Positions 53,457-63,645 of a stretch of DNA of 64,000 nt are shown here, in pieces. Where the stretch lies: NCBI GenBank assembly GCA_020975725.1, contig QXJR01000023.1, positions 124,001 to 188,000 of the forward strand, written 5' to 3'. Position 1 is the first letter of the stretch. Each line of letters starts with the position of its first letter. A model generated the notes under the pieces. It did not search any database. It was not told where the DNA came from and saw only the letters and a list, made by a program, of their open reading frames with translations. The position numbers and the translations under genes were made by a program. This DNA comes from Picocystis sp. L7 (lineage: Eukaryota > Chlorophyta > Picocystophyceae > Picocystales > Picocystaceae).

Positions 53457-56400
53457 TCAAACATTGACGATCTTCCCTGTCCCAACAGAAACAGGCGAAG
53501 CACCTTCTGTACCATTGGGATAGTCCTCATCTGCAATGAAAGATTTTCCTTTATCAACTTTCCGACGAAAAGCAATTACCACCCCTAAAGCAATGACTGC
53601 TAGACCAACGAAAACAATAAGAACTATAAAGCCTGCATTAAGCGAACTTCCGCTGCTACCAGAAGTATCATCTCCATCAAAAACACCAGAAGAAGAACTC
53701 TCCCCAAAGGCCACCTGGATGATGGAGCCCTGGTGGCTCCCCGGATCCAAGCAGAGGTCGCTGCGCGCCCAGCATCCCACCTCGTTGCAGCGGTCCCGGT
53801 CCCCCTCCGCGTCGTAATGGAACAGGTGAGGGGACTCGCAGCTGGCGTCCCCGCAGCACCCGCACAGGCAATCAAAATAGGTGGCACGGACCTCCCCCTC
53901 GCCCTCCGGGCAGACGTTGGCCCGGGAGCGACAGGTCTCCGCCGTGCAGCTGTCCGGTCCGCCGGTCAGGATCAGCTGCTCGCGATCGCAGGTGTCCCCC
54001 TCGCAGCAGGCGCAGGCGCAGTCCCGGGGACCCGTGCTGTCCAGGGGACCCTCGAAGGTCTCCGCAAAGGCCACCTGGATGATGGAGCCCTGGTGGCTCC
54101 CCGGATCCAAGCAGAGGTCGCTGCGCGCCCAGCATCCCACCTCGTTGCAGCGGTCCCGGTCCCCCTCCGCGTCGTAATGGAACAGGTGAGGGGACTCGCA
54201 GCTGGCGTCCCCGCAGCACCCGCAAAGGCAATCAAAGTAGGTGGCACGGACCTCCCCCTCGCCCTCTGGGCAGACGTTGGCCCGGGAGCGACAGGTCTCC
54301 GCCGTGCAGCTGTCCGGTCCGCCGGTCAGGATCAGCTGCTCGCGATCGCAGGTGTCCCCCTCGCAGCAGGCGCAGGCGCAGTCCCGGGGACCCGTGCTGT
54401 CCAGGGGACCCTCGAAGGTCTCCGCAAAGGCCACCTGGATGATGGAGCCCTGGTGGCTCCCCGGATCCAAGCAGAGGTCGCTGCGCGCCCAGCATCCCAC
54501 CTCGTTGCAGCGGTCCCGGTCCCCCTCCGCGTCGTAATGGAACAGGTGAGGGGACTCGCAGCTGGCGTCCCGGCAGCACCCGCACAGGCAATCAAAGTAG
54601 GTGGCGCGGACCTCCCCCTCGCCCTCCGGGCAGACGTTGGCCCGGGAGCGACAGGTCTCCGCCGTGCAGCTGTCCGGTCCGCCGGTCAGGATCAGCTGCT
54701 CGCGATCGCAGGTGTCCCCCTCGCAGCAGGCGCAGGCGCAGTCCCGGGGACCCGTGCTGTCCAGGGGACCCTCGAAGGTCTCCGCAAAGGCCACCTGGAT
54801 GATGGAGCCCTGGTGGCTCCCCGGATCCAAGCAGAGGTCGCTGCGCGCCCAGCATCCCACCTCGTTGCAGCGGTCCCGGTCCCCCTCCGCGTCGTAATGG
54901 AACAGGTGAGGGGACTCGCAGCTGGCGTCCCCGCAGCACCCGCAAAGGCAATCAAAGTAGGTGGCACGGACCTCCCCCTCGCCCTCCGGGCAGACGTTGG
55001 CCCGGGAGCGACAGGTCTCCGCCGTGCAGCTGTCCGGTCCGCCGGTCAGGATCAGCTGCTCGCGATCGCAGGTGTCCCCCTCGCAGCAGGCGCAGGCGCA
55101 GTCCCGGGGACCCGTGCTGTCCAGGGGACCCTCGAAGGTCTCCGCAAAGGCCACCTGGATGATGGAGCCCTGGTGGCTCCCCGGATCCAAGCAGAGGTCG
55201 CTGCGCGCCCAGCATCCCACCTCGTTGCAGCGGTCCCGGTCCCCCTCCGCGTCGTAATGGAACAGGTGAGGGGACTCGCAGCTGGCGTCCCGGCAGCACC
55301 CGCACAGGCAATCAAAGTAGTTGGCGCGGACCTCCCCCTCGCCCTCTGGGCAGACGTTGGCCCGGGAGCGACAGGTCTCCGCCGTGCAGCTGTCCGGTCC
55401 GCCGGTCAGGATCAGCTGCTCGCGATCGCAGGTGTCCCCCTCGCAGCAGGCGCAGGCGCAGTCCCGGGGACCCGTGCTGTCCAGGGGACCCTCGAAGGTC
55501 TCCGCAAAGGCCACCTGGATGATGGAGCCCTGGTGGCTCCCCGGATCCAAGCAGAGGTCGCTGCGCGCCCAGCATCCCACCTCGTTGCAGCGGTCCCGGT
55601 CCCCCTCCGCGTCGTAATGGAACAGGTGAGGGGACTCGCAGCTGGCGTCCCCGCAGCACCCGCAAAGGCAATCAAAGTAGGTGGCACGGACCTCCCCCTC
55701 GCCCTCTGGGCAGACGTTGGCCCGGGAGCGACAGGTCTCCGCCGTGCAGCTGTCCGGTCCGCCGGTCAGGATCAGCTGCTCGCGATCGCAGGTGTCCCCC
55801 TCGCAGCAGGCGCAGGCGCAGTCCCGGGGACCCGTGCTGTCCAGGGGACCCTCGAAGGTCTCCGCAAAGGCCACCTGGATGATGGAGCCCTGGTGGCTCC
55901 CCGGATCCAAGCAGAGGTCGCTGCGCGCCCAGCATCCCACCTCGTTGCAGCGGTCCCGGTCCCCCTCCGCGTCGTAATGGAACAGGTGAGGGGACTCGCA
56001 GCTGGCGTCCCCGCAGCACCCGCACAGGCAATCAAAGTAGGTGGCGCGGACCTCCCCCTCGCCCTCCGGGCAGACGTTGGCCCGGGAGCGACAGGTCTCC
56101 GCCGTGCAGCTGTCCGGTCCGCCGGTCAGGATCAGCTGCTCGCGATCGCAGGTGTCCCCCTCGCAGCAGGCGCAGGCGCAGTCCCGGGGACCCGTGCTGT
56201 CCAGGGGACCCTCGAAGGTCTCCGCAAAGGCCACCTGGATGATGGAGCCCTGGTGGCTCCCCGGATCCAAGCAGAGGTCGCTGCGCGCCCAGCATCCCAC
56301 CTCGTTGCAGCGGTCCCGGTCCCCCTCCGCGTCGTAATGGAACAGGTGAGGGGACTCGCAGCTGGCGTCCCCGCAGCACCCGCAAAGGCAATCAAAATAG

Positions 56401-59400
56401 GTGGCACGGACCTCCCCCTCGCCCTCCGGGCAGACGTTGGCCCGGGAGCGACAGGTCTCCGCCGTGCAGCTGTCCGGTCCGCCGGTCAGGATCAGCTGCT
56501 CGCGATCGCAGGTGTCCCCCTCGCAGCAGGCGCAGGCGCAGTCCCGGGGACCCGTGCTGTCCAGGGGACCCTCGAAGGTCTCCGCAAAGGCCACCTGGAT
56601 GATGGAGCCCTGGTGGCTCCCCGGATCCAAGCAGAGGTCGCTGCGCGCCCAGCATCCCACCTCGTTGCAGCGGTCCCGGTCCCCCTCCGCGTCGTAATGG
56701 AACAGGTGAGGGGACTCGCAGCTGGCGTCCCGGCAGCACCCGCACAGGCAATCAAAGTAGGTGGCGCGGACCTCCCCCTCGCCCTCCGGGCAGACGTTGG
56801 CCCGGGAGCGACAGGTCTCCGCCGTGCAGCTGTCCGGTCCGCCGGTCAGGATCAGCTGCTCGCGATCGCAGGTGTCCCCCTCGCAGCAGGCGCAGGCGCA
56901 GTCCCGGGGACCCGTGCTGTCCAGGGGACCCTCGAAGGTCTCCGCAAAGGCCACCTGGATGATGGAGCCCTGGTGGCTCCCCGGATCCAAGCAGAGGTCG
57001 CTGCGCGCCCAGCATCCCACCTCGTTGCAGCGGTCCCGGTCCCCCTCCGCGTCGTAATGGAACAGGTGAGGGGACTCGCAGCTGGCGTCCCCGCAGCACC
57101 CGCAAAGGCAATCAAAATAGGTGGCGCGGACCTCCCCCTCGCCCTCCGGGCAGACGTTGGCCCGGGAGCGACAGGTCTCCGCCGTGCAGCTGTCCGGTCC
57201 GCCGGTCAGGATCAGCTGCTCGCGATCGCAGGTGTCCCCCTCGCAGCAGGCGCAGGCGCAGTCCCGGGGACCCGTGCTGTCCAGGGGACCCTCGAAGGTC
57301 TCCGCAAAGGCCACCTGGATGATGGAGCCCTGGTGGCTCCCCGGATCCAAGCAGAGGTCGCTGCGCGCCCAGCATCCCACCTCGTTGCAGCGGTCCCGGT
57401 CCCCCTCCGCGTCGTAATGGAACAGGTGAGGGGACTCGCAGCTGGCGTCCCGACAGCACCCGCACAGGCAATCAAAATAGGTGGCGCGGACCTCCCCCTC
57501 GCCCTCCGGGCAGACGTTGGCCCGGGAGCGACAGGTCTCCGCCGTGCAGCTGTCCGGTCCGCCGGTCAGGATCAGCTGCTCGCGATCGCAGGTGTCCCCC
57601 TCGCAGCAGGCGCAGGCGCAGTCCCGGGGACCCGTGCTGTCCAGGGGACCCTCGAAGGTCTCCGCAAAGGCCACCTGGATGATGGAGCCCTGGTGGCTCC
57701 CCGGATCCAAGCAGAGGTCGCTGCGCGCCCAGCATCCCACCTCGTTGCAGCGGTCCCGGTCCCCCTCCGCGTCGTAATGGAACAGGTGAGGGGACTCGCA
57801 GCTGGCGTCCCGACAGCACCCGCACAGGCAATCAAAATAGGTGGCGCGGACCTCCCCCTCGCCCTCCGGGCAGACGTTGGCCCGGGAGCGACAGGTCTCG
57901 GCCGTGCAGCTGTCCGGTCCGCCGGTCAGGATCAGCTGCTCGCGATCGCAGGTGTCCCCCTCGCAGCAGGCGCAGGCGCAGTCCCGGGGACCCGTGCTGT
58001 CCAGGGGGCCCTCGAAGGTCTCCGCAAAGGCCACCTGGATGATGGAGCCCTGGTGGCTCCCCGGATCCAAGCAGAGGTCGCTGCGCGCCCAGCATCCCAC
58101 CTCGTTGCAGCGGTCCCGGTCCCCCTCCGCGTCGTAATGGAACAGGTGAGGGGACTCGCAGCTGGCGTCCCCGCAGCACCCGCAAAGGCAATCAAAATAG
58201 GTGGCGCGGACCTCCCCCTCGCCCTCCACGCAGACGTTGGCCCGGGAGCGACAGGTCTCGGCCGTGCAGCTGTCCGGTCCGCCGGTCAGGATCAGCTGCT
58301 CGCGATCGCAGGTGTCCCCCTCGCAGCAGGCGCAGGCGCAGTCCCGGGGACCCGTGCTGTCCAGGGGACCCTCGAAGGTCTCCGCAAAGGCCACCTGGAT
58401 GATGGAGCCCTGGTGGCTCCCCGGATCCAAGCAGAGGTCGCTGCGCGCCCAGCATCCCACCTCGTTGCAGCGGTCCCGGTCCCCCTCCGCGTCGTAATGG
58501 AACAGGTGAGGGGACTCGCAGCTGGCGTCCCCGCAGCACCCGCAAAGGCAATCAAAATAGGTGGCGCGGACCTCCCCCTCGCCCTCCGGGCAGACGTTGG
58601 CCCGGGAGCGACAGGTCTCCGCCGTGCAGCTGTCCGGTCCGCCGGTCAGGATCAGCTGCTCGCGATCGCAGCTGTCCCCCTCGCAGCAGGCGCAGGCGCA
58701 GTCCCGGGGACCCGTGCTGTCCAGGGGACCCTCGAAGGTCTCCGCAAAGGCCACCTGGATGATGGAGCCCTGGTGGCTCCCCGGATCCAAGCAGAGGTCG
58801 CTGCGCGCCCAGCATCCCACCTCGTTGCAGCGGTCCCGGTCCCCCTCCGCGTCGTAATGGAACAGGTGAGGGGACTCGCAGCTGGCGTCCCCGCAGCACC
58901 CGCAAAGGCAATCAAAATAGGTGGCGCGGACCTCCCCCTCGCCCTCCGGGCAGACGTTGGCCCGGGAGCGACAGGTCTCGGCCGTGCAGCTGTCCGGTCC
59001 GCCGGTCAGGATCAGCTGCTCGCGATCGCAGCTGTCCCCCTCGCAGCAGGCGCAGGCGCAGTCCCGGGGACCCGTGCTGTCCAGGGGACCCTCGAAGGTC
59101 TCCGCAAAGGCCACCTGGATGATGGAGCCCTGGTGGCTCCCCGGATCCAAGCAGAGGTCGCTGCGCGCCCAGCATCCCACCTCGTTGCAGCGGTCCCGGT
59201 CCCCCTCCGCGTCGTAATGGAACAGGTGAGGGGACTCGCAGCTGGCGTCCCCGCAGCACCCGCAAAGGCAATCAAAATAGGTGGCGCGGACCTCCCCCTC
59301 GCCCTCCGGGCAGACGTTGGCCCGGGAGCGACAGGTCTCGGCCGTGCAGCTGTCCGGTCCGCCGGTCAGGATCAGCTGCTCGCGATCGCAGGTGTCCCCC

Positions 59401-59879
59401 TCGCAGCAGGCGCAGGCGCAGTCCCGGGGACCCGTGCTGTCCAGGGGACCCTCGAAGGTCTCCGCAAAGGCCACCTGGATGATGGAGCCCTGGTGGCTCC
59501 CCGGATCCAAGCAGAGGTCGCTGCGCGCCCAGCATCCCACCTCGTTGCAGCGGTCCCGGTCCCCCTCCGCGTCGTAATGGAACAGGTGAGGGGACTCGCA
59601 GCTGGCGTCCCCGCAGCACCCGCAAAGGCAATCAAAATAGGTGGCGCGGACCTCCCCCTCGCCCTCCGGGCAGACGTTGGCCTGGGAGCGACAGGTCTCG
59701 GCCGTGCAGCTGTCCGGTCCGCCGGTCAGGATCAGCTGCTCGCGATCGCAGCTGTCCCCCTCGCAGCAGGCGCAGGCGCAGTCCTGGGCGGTGAGCTGGA
59801 GCTGCGCTTGGATGGCGGTTGGTGCTCCGACGAGCAGCAGGAGCAGCGCCAGGATGGAGGCGTGCCACCTCGTCTCCAT
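53457..59879 (-). CDS. Giant Cys-rich repeat cell-surface protein (2140 aa, 17 repeats)
   Basis: The start is ATG 59879, which opens a signal peptide (hydrophobic core ILALLLLLVGAPTAIQA). The frame is open further up, but that would bury the signal. Seventeen 120-residue units follow, each made of two half-modules with the spacing C-x-C-x-C-C-x4-C-x13/16-C-x4-C-x6-C. That gives 34 modules and about 272 Cys. A Ser/Gly linker, one transmembrane helix (FIVLIVFVGLAVIALGVVIAF) and a 36-residue cytoplasmic tail end the protein. It is thus a type I plasma-membrane or wall-facing protein. I do not know the module family. Cys spacing could serve disulfide-rich adhesion or metal binding. It shares a 792-bp promoter with the FEA1-like gene. 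Confidence 0.85.
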   Translation of the reverse strand: METRWHASILALLLLLVGAPTAIQAQLQLTAQDCACACCEGDSCDREQLILTGGPDSCTAETCRSQANVCPEGEGEVRATYFDCLCGCCGDASCESPHLFHYDAEGDRDRCNEVGCWARSDLCLDPGSHQGSIIQVAFAETFEGPLDSTGPRDCACACCEGDTCDREQLILTGGPDSCTAETCRSRANVCPEGEGEVRATYFDCLCGCCGDASCESPHLFHYDAEGDRDRCNEVGCWARSDLCLDPGSHQGSIIQVAFAETFEGPLDSTGPRDCACACCEGDSCDREQLILTGGPDSCTAETCRSRANVCPEGEGEVRATYFDCLCGCCGDASCESPHLFHYDAEGDRDRCNEVGCWARSDLCLDPGSHQGSIIQVAFAETFEGPLDSTGPRDCACACCEGDSCDREQLILTGGPDSCTAETCRSRANVCPEGEGEVRATYFDCLCGCCGDASCESPHLFHYDAEGDRDRCNEVGCWARSDLCLDPGSHQGSIIQVAFAETFEGPLDSTGPRDCACACCEGDTCDREQLILTGGPDSCTAETCRSRANVCVEGEGEVRATYFDCLCGCCGDASCESPHLFHYDAEGDRDRCNEVGCWARSDLCLDPGSHQGSIIQVAFAETFEGPLDSTGPRDCACACCEGDTCDREQLILTGGPDSCTAETCRSRANVCPEGEGEVRATYFDCLCGCCRDASCESPHLFHYDAEGDRDRCNEVGCWARSDLCLDPGSHQGSIIQVAFAETFEGPLDSTGPRDCACACCEGDTCDREQLILTGGPDSCTAETCRSRANVCPEGEGEVRATYFDCLCGCCRDASCESPHLFHYDAEGDRDRCNEVGCWARSDLCLDPGSHQGSIIQVAFAETFEGPLDSTGPRDCACACCEGDTCDREQLILTGGPDSCTAETCRSRANVCPEGEGEVRATYFDCLCGCCGDASCESPHLFHYDAEGDRDRCNEVGCWARSDLCLDPGSHQGSIIQVAFAETFEGPLDSTGPRDCACACCEGDTCDREQLILTGGPDSCTAETCRSRANVCPEGEGEVRATYFDCLCGCCRDASCESPHLFHYDAEGDRDRCNEVGCWARSDLCLDPGSHQGSIIQVAFAETFEGPLDSTGPRDCACACCEGDTCDREQLILTGGPDSCTAETCRSRANVCPEGEGEVRATYFDCLCGCCGDASCESPHLFHYDAEGDRDRCNEVGCWARSDLCLDPGSHQGSIIQVAFAETFEGPLDSTGPRDCACACCEGDTCDREQLILTGGPDSCTAETCRSRANVCPEGEGEVRATYFDCLCGCCGDASCESPHLFHYDAEGDRDRCNEVGCWARSDLCLDPGSHQGSIIQVAFAETFEGPLDSTGPRDCACACCEGDTCDREQLILTGGPDSCTAETCRSRANVCPEGEGEVRATYFDCLCGCCGDASCESPHLFHYDAEGDRDRCNEVGCWARSDLCLDPGSHQGSIIQVAFAETFEGPLDSTGPRDCACACCEGDTCDREQLILTGGPDSCTAETCRSRANVCPEGEGEVRANYFDCLCGCCRDASCESPHLFHYDAEGDRDRCNEVGCWARSDLCLDPGSHQGSIIQVAFAETFEGPLDSTGPRDCACACCEGDTCDREQLILTGGPDSCTAETCRSRANVCPEGEGEVRATYFDCLCGCCGDASCESPHLFHYDAEGDRDRCNEVGCWARSDLCLDPGSHQGSIIQVAFAETFEGPLDSTGPRDCACACCEGDTCDREQLILTGGPDSCTAETCRSRANVCPEGEGEVRATYFDCLCGCCRDASCESPHLFHYDAEGDRDRCNEVGCWARSDLCLDPGSHQGSIIQVAFAETFEGPLDSTGPRDCACACCEGDTCDREQLILTGGPDSCTAETCRSRANVCPEGEGEVRATYFDCLCGCCGDASCESPHLFHYDAEGDRDRCNEVGCWARSDLCLDPGSHQGSIIQVAFAETFEGPLDSTGPRDCACACCEGDTCDREQLILTGGPDSCTAETCRSRANVCPEGEGEVRATYFDCLCGCCGDASCESPHLFHYDAEGDRDRCNEVGCWARSDLCLDPGSHQGSIIQVAFGESSSSGVFDGDDTSGSSGSSLNAGFIVLIVFVGLAVIALGVVIAFRRKVDKGKSFIADEDYPNGTEGASPVSVGTGKIVNV
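53700..59787 (-). repeat. 17-copy tandem repeat, 360-bp unit, coding
   Basis: Seventeen near-identical 360-bp units, differing at a handful of sites each. Two unit types, marked by CGCAAAGGCA or CGCACAGGCA on the plus strand, alternate strictly over 54223-57463, which implies a 720-bp two-unit higher-order repeat. The five units nearest the protein's N-terminus (58183-59623) are all of the first type. Confidence 0.95.
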
Positions 59880-60671
59880 CTTTCCTGGGACGATGCACTG
59901 TCGATCACGCCTTGCGTGCTGATGCACCGTCCACCTTGGACGTCTCCTTTGGCACACGCCTTCGCTCACGACTGTGCAACCCTTCACGTCTCGCTTTCGG
60001 ATCAGGTTTCGCTTATCCGCACCATCCAACGAAGCGTGTCCTTTCGAAGCATCCAGGTGGCGGCGCCCATCCGAGCGAGCTGGAACGCCAACCGACACGA
60101 TCTCCTCGGTGGTGAGGCGCTGTGAGGGGGCGTGTGGCGACCACGTGGCGAGGGGGCCCGGGCGCGTGCCGGGCGTGTGCCCGAACGCCAACTGGCAAGA
60201 GCCGATTGGTGGAGGGGATGCGGACACCCGCCCCGGTCCGGGTTTCTTGGACCTGGAGAAGGGGAAACGGCCCCACCTGGACCCGACCCGCCAGCTGGCG
60301 CCTTGCCATTGGTCCGTGTGGCAGGAGGGAGGAAGGCGGACGGTCGCGGGTGGGAAGCTCCTCCTCTGCGGCATCGGTTCGGACTCGACCACTCCATCGG
60401 AGGTTCTTGGCCGTGTGGGCGCCCACGCATCCCTCGTGCGCAGAGGATTGGCTCCTCGGATGGACACGCGTCGATCCACATCCTCGAAAACGACACGTGG
60501 CGTTTGGCATGCTTCGAACACGCGCCACCTGCATGCAAGCGCGTGACCCTTTGTTGTTCGACATGGGTATAAAGGAAGCACTGGCCGATGCATGCGATCA
60601 GTTCTGCATCCCATCGCAGCATCCAGGCCGCGATCGGCCCGAGCCTCAACTCGAGCAGACGACGCACTGCC
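59880..60671. promoter_or_regulatory. Bidirectional promoter region of the Cys-rich and FEA1-like genes
   Basis: 792 bp, GC-rich. It holds CACGTG at 60142-60147 (in CCACGTGGCG) and 60494-60499 (in ACACGTGGCG), the same extended G-box twice, and inverted CCAAT (ATTGG) motifs near 60205 and 60308. Shared regulation of the two genes is inferred. Confidence 0.45.
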
Positions 60672-61790
60672 ATGGCGAAAGCCGTCCTCGCCATCGCCGC
60701 CTTCGGTGTGGCGGCCATCTGGGCCCAAGACATCGATGAGGTTCCCAATGGCCTGACCACTGAGAACGACGTGAACGATGCAAAGCTGCTCTCCAGGGAC
60801 GTGTGCGAGATGAAAAACGCACTCACGGATCTGGATCGGTTCGTGAACAACCTGCCGGATTATGCCTCGGCGAGGGATGTGTTCGTGGACGGAATGACAC
60901 TGGACGATGCCAACCTCCAAGAGCTCGCAGAAATGGATCTGAGCGATGAAGACCTCCCGTCATGGTCCCTGTTTGCTGACTACTACGGGAGCAACGCATT
61001 CATTGATGATTTCGTTAGACCTCCCCTCTGCCAAGGACTGGCGGATGAGGGCTACTGTGCAGGCCACACCGATGGCCCTCTCGAGTCTGCGTCTCGCAAC
61101 GAGTATGTCTTGAAGACAATGCAGAATTGGATCCCGCTCACCATGAGCATAGCAGACATGGAGCGTGCCATTTCTTCTTTGGAGGATGGAAACAATGACG
61201 AGGCCCGCATGAGCTGGGACAGGGCGTATGCCTTCTACGTGGGTGCAGATCCTTTGACCGAGGACTGTTCCCCTTACACCACTACCTTCAAGAGAGAGAG
61301 CAACTATGGGATCCCTGAAGGACGCAACCAGGACATGATTATGGATGCTTTTGTGGATGGCGCAAGTGCTATTGAGTCCGGGAATGTCGACGAACTGGAA
61401 GAGGCCTATCGTTTGATTCTAGGAATGCACATGGTGACCTACGCTCAGGCAACGACCAGGTATGCTAACTTCCTTGATGTCTTAGGAGAGGCCCAAGCCC
61501 CAGCATTCGATCAGAAAGCAGAGGGAGAAATTTTCTACAATCTCATTGCACCATATGTGAGTCTTGTGGACCCTGAGGGTGATGACGTCGTGAGGGCAGT
61601 GTTTGATGACCCCAACATTGACCCAGAGGCAGGTCAGGGATACTACTGCCAAGTGGAGGCTGTAATGCGATGCTTTGTCCAGTCTCTCTCGGAGTATGGT
61701 GTGACAGAGGAAGAGTATGGACTGCTGGAAAATGCAGTTGAAGAATGTAATGTTTCCTGCGATGGTGACCAGATGCCAGTCGATTTCTAA
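60672..61790 (+). CDS. FEA1/H43-like (phytotransferrin-type) secreted iron-assimilation protein
   Basis: The 372-residue protein starts at ATG 60672 with a signal peptide (AVLAIAAFGVAAIWA, cut near AQ). The mature part is acidic and helical. Its landmarks resemble the algal FEA1/H43 family: YASARDVFVDG, FADYYGSNAFIDDFVRPPL, RNEYVLKTMQNWIPLTMSI, MSWDRAYAFYVG and an extended YAQATTRYANFLDVLGEAQ region. In Chlamydomonas FEA1 is a periplasmic protein induced by iron lack; diatom ISIP2a phytotransferrin has a related function. Eight or so Cys are present. There is no membrane anchor, so it is probably periplasmic or wall-bound. An imelysin-like relation is the alternative. The assignment rests on motif resemblance, not on a search. 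Confidence 0.6.
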   Translation: MAKAVLAIAAFGVAAIWAQDIDEVPNGLTTENDVNDAKLLSRDVCEMKNALTDLDRFVNNLPDYASARDVFVDGMTLDDANLQELAEMDLSDEDLPSWSLFADYYGSNAFIDDFVRPPLCQGLADEGYCAGHTDGPLESASRNEYVLKTMQNWIPLTMSIADMERAISSLEDGNNDEARMSWDRAYAFYVGADPLTEDCSPYTTTFKRESNYGIPEGRNQDMIMDAFVDGASAIESGNVDELEEAYRLILGMHMVTYAQATTRYANFLDVLGEAQAPAFDQKAEGEIFYNLIAPYVSLVDPEGDDVVRAVFDDPNIDPEAGQGYYCQVEAVMRCFVQSLSEYGVTEEEYGLLENAVEECNVSCDGDQMPVDF

Positions 61791-63645
61791 GGAGTTCTGT
61801 TTTTCACATGCTCAGAGTGCTATCACTTAATTCATATTCCTGAACTTACTCTGTATGCTGACGCCTTGTTCTCACATGGCCAAGCAAGAGTAGCACTAAG
61901 TGTTCATTGCAATCTACGCGCATGAAACTGAACAAATTTCTCGCATCCTCGCCAGAGACTCCAGTGGTCAACAGCTAATCTAAAATTCCATTGATGCATG
62001 CTCGAGGAGGTCATCCTGCTGCTCATACCTGAGTTCACATTAAGAAAGGAGCAATGTCTTTGTCTACCTTGTTCTGGTGTGTACTTAGTCTTGCCTCTAT
62101 TGCAGTAGCCAGATGAGCAGCAGCTTTCCCAAGAAGCTGTTTTGCATGGGGGCGCAGCCCTCACATTACAATACCCACAATACCTGGCTTGGGATGGAAA
62201 AGGTGTCGTGAGTCTGGGTCATTTTGCTATCTGGCAGTACCTCAAAGCATAACATAGGTTGCTAAGCACAAGAAGCGAACTTTTTGATAGGCATGCACAT
62301 ATGGATTCAGTGAAGCAAAACCAGGTGTGCTGTACTTCATTGTGCAGGCCTGGCATGTTCTACCATTATTGCAATGAACACACAGCTTCTGTATCTGATT
62401 GTATCGATGCATGCTTAAATTCTACTGCACATTTCTGCTCTGGACAACTCAATCTCTTATTTAAAGAGTTTGTGAGCAGGCATTCGTGTATGCTTTGTTT
62501 GCACTTGGAGGGCATTGATCTCCACCAGCAGGATGCACATTTCTCGCCGATTGCCTTGAATATCTTGCAGCTGTAGCTTTTTCTTCCTGAGATGATGTTG
62601 CACAGAGCGCATGGACCACCTGTTCAGAATCGTCAAATCACAATGATGGAGTGCTTAGGCTGGGACATCATACTGAACCGATGGAGAGCGCAGAGTCAAT
62701 CGGACTGAACCCCACTATACCGAACGGCTTCGATCTCAAGATTAGATCGGCTGATTCTTGTATAGTATTTCCGAGTAGCGCCGGCATGGCCTACAGCTTC
62801 TTCTTGAAACGACGAACTTCCTCGATGCCCTGCTTATTGCCATCTTGATTCTGATGCCGGGCGTCCCTGTCTGGCGCGGCCTGACCGCTTTCAACTCTCA
62901 GCTAGCACGTATCCTTCTCCGTACCGCTCTTCTCCTGGCGGCCTGCCATTGACGCCATGTCGCTTCTTGCCGTGCAACGTCTGGATCTGTTCCGCGTCCC
63001 CTGTTTGTCATCGATGGTTCGTCCTCCTCCAACTTTTCTCCCTTCCCCTCTGATCCTGTGCATCCCTCCATCCTCCTTGGACGACAACCTGGTACGATCC
63101 ACCATGGATCCGTTCCTTCCATGGGATCCGATGCAGGATCCTCCCTCGATCCCTTCGGACTTCACCCCATGGAACCAGGTTCCGAGCTTATCCAATGGCT
63201 GTCTTGACCCCGGGTCGATCCTAGGTTTCTCCCACTGGGGCGACCCCAGTAAGACGTACCAGGGTCGGGGCGAGAGGTCTCCAGGACACGTCTCTCCATC
63301 GGTTACGTGGACAGGTCGTCCGCAGGGACAGTTCGAGCGCACGCAGGTTCGCACATCGAGGATCGGCGAGGGAGACCAAGGACTGGACGTCGGCGCACGA
63401 GTAGAAGAAGAGACCTGGAACATACAGCAGCCGGTGCGAGAAGAAGAATCCAAGGTTGGCGCCAGCACATAGCGAGAGAAGAAGGGATCCTTGAAACGCA
63501 CAAGGGTTGATCACCGTGGCACAGGATTCAACAGAAGGCAAGGTATACCAAGAACCGCCCAGGGCAATCTCATTTCAGGTTTCAAGTGTGCAAACCGTCA
63601 GTGAACCGTGTAGTCCATCCAACGGGTCCACGGCCTGTACCGAAG
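61791..63645. other. 1.9-kb intergenic region upstream of the trypsin-like gene
   Basis: The first 1.1 kb are AT-richer, with no credible gene. 62890-63510 is open on both strands in several frames but without conserved sequence. A perfect inverted repeat ACTGGGG-CGA-CCCCAGT lies at 63234-63250. Confidence 0.45.

Noticed and set aside
53733-60125. A 2130-residue open frame on the plus strand, antisense to the Cys-rich gene
   Set aside because: It exists because the repeat unit lacks stops in that frame. It has no signal peptide, no domain and no natural ends, whereas the minus-strand reading has a signal peptide, Cys pattern and membrane helix.
59880-60920. N-terminal extension of the Cys-rich frame upstream of 59879
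   Set aside because: It would bury the signal peptide and overlaps the promoter and start of the FEA1-like gene; its sequence is not protein-like.
62690-62790. Weak resemblance to a U2 snRNA 5' part (GTATAGTAT)
   Set aside because: The match is short, the branch-site pairing sequence GTAGTA is absent and the stem I is not formed.
62902-63501. 199-residue minus-strand frame and 171-residue plus-strand frame in the same DNA
   Set aside because: Mutually overlapping, low-complexity or Pro/Arg/Ser-rich, with no conserved sequence.
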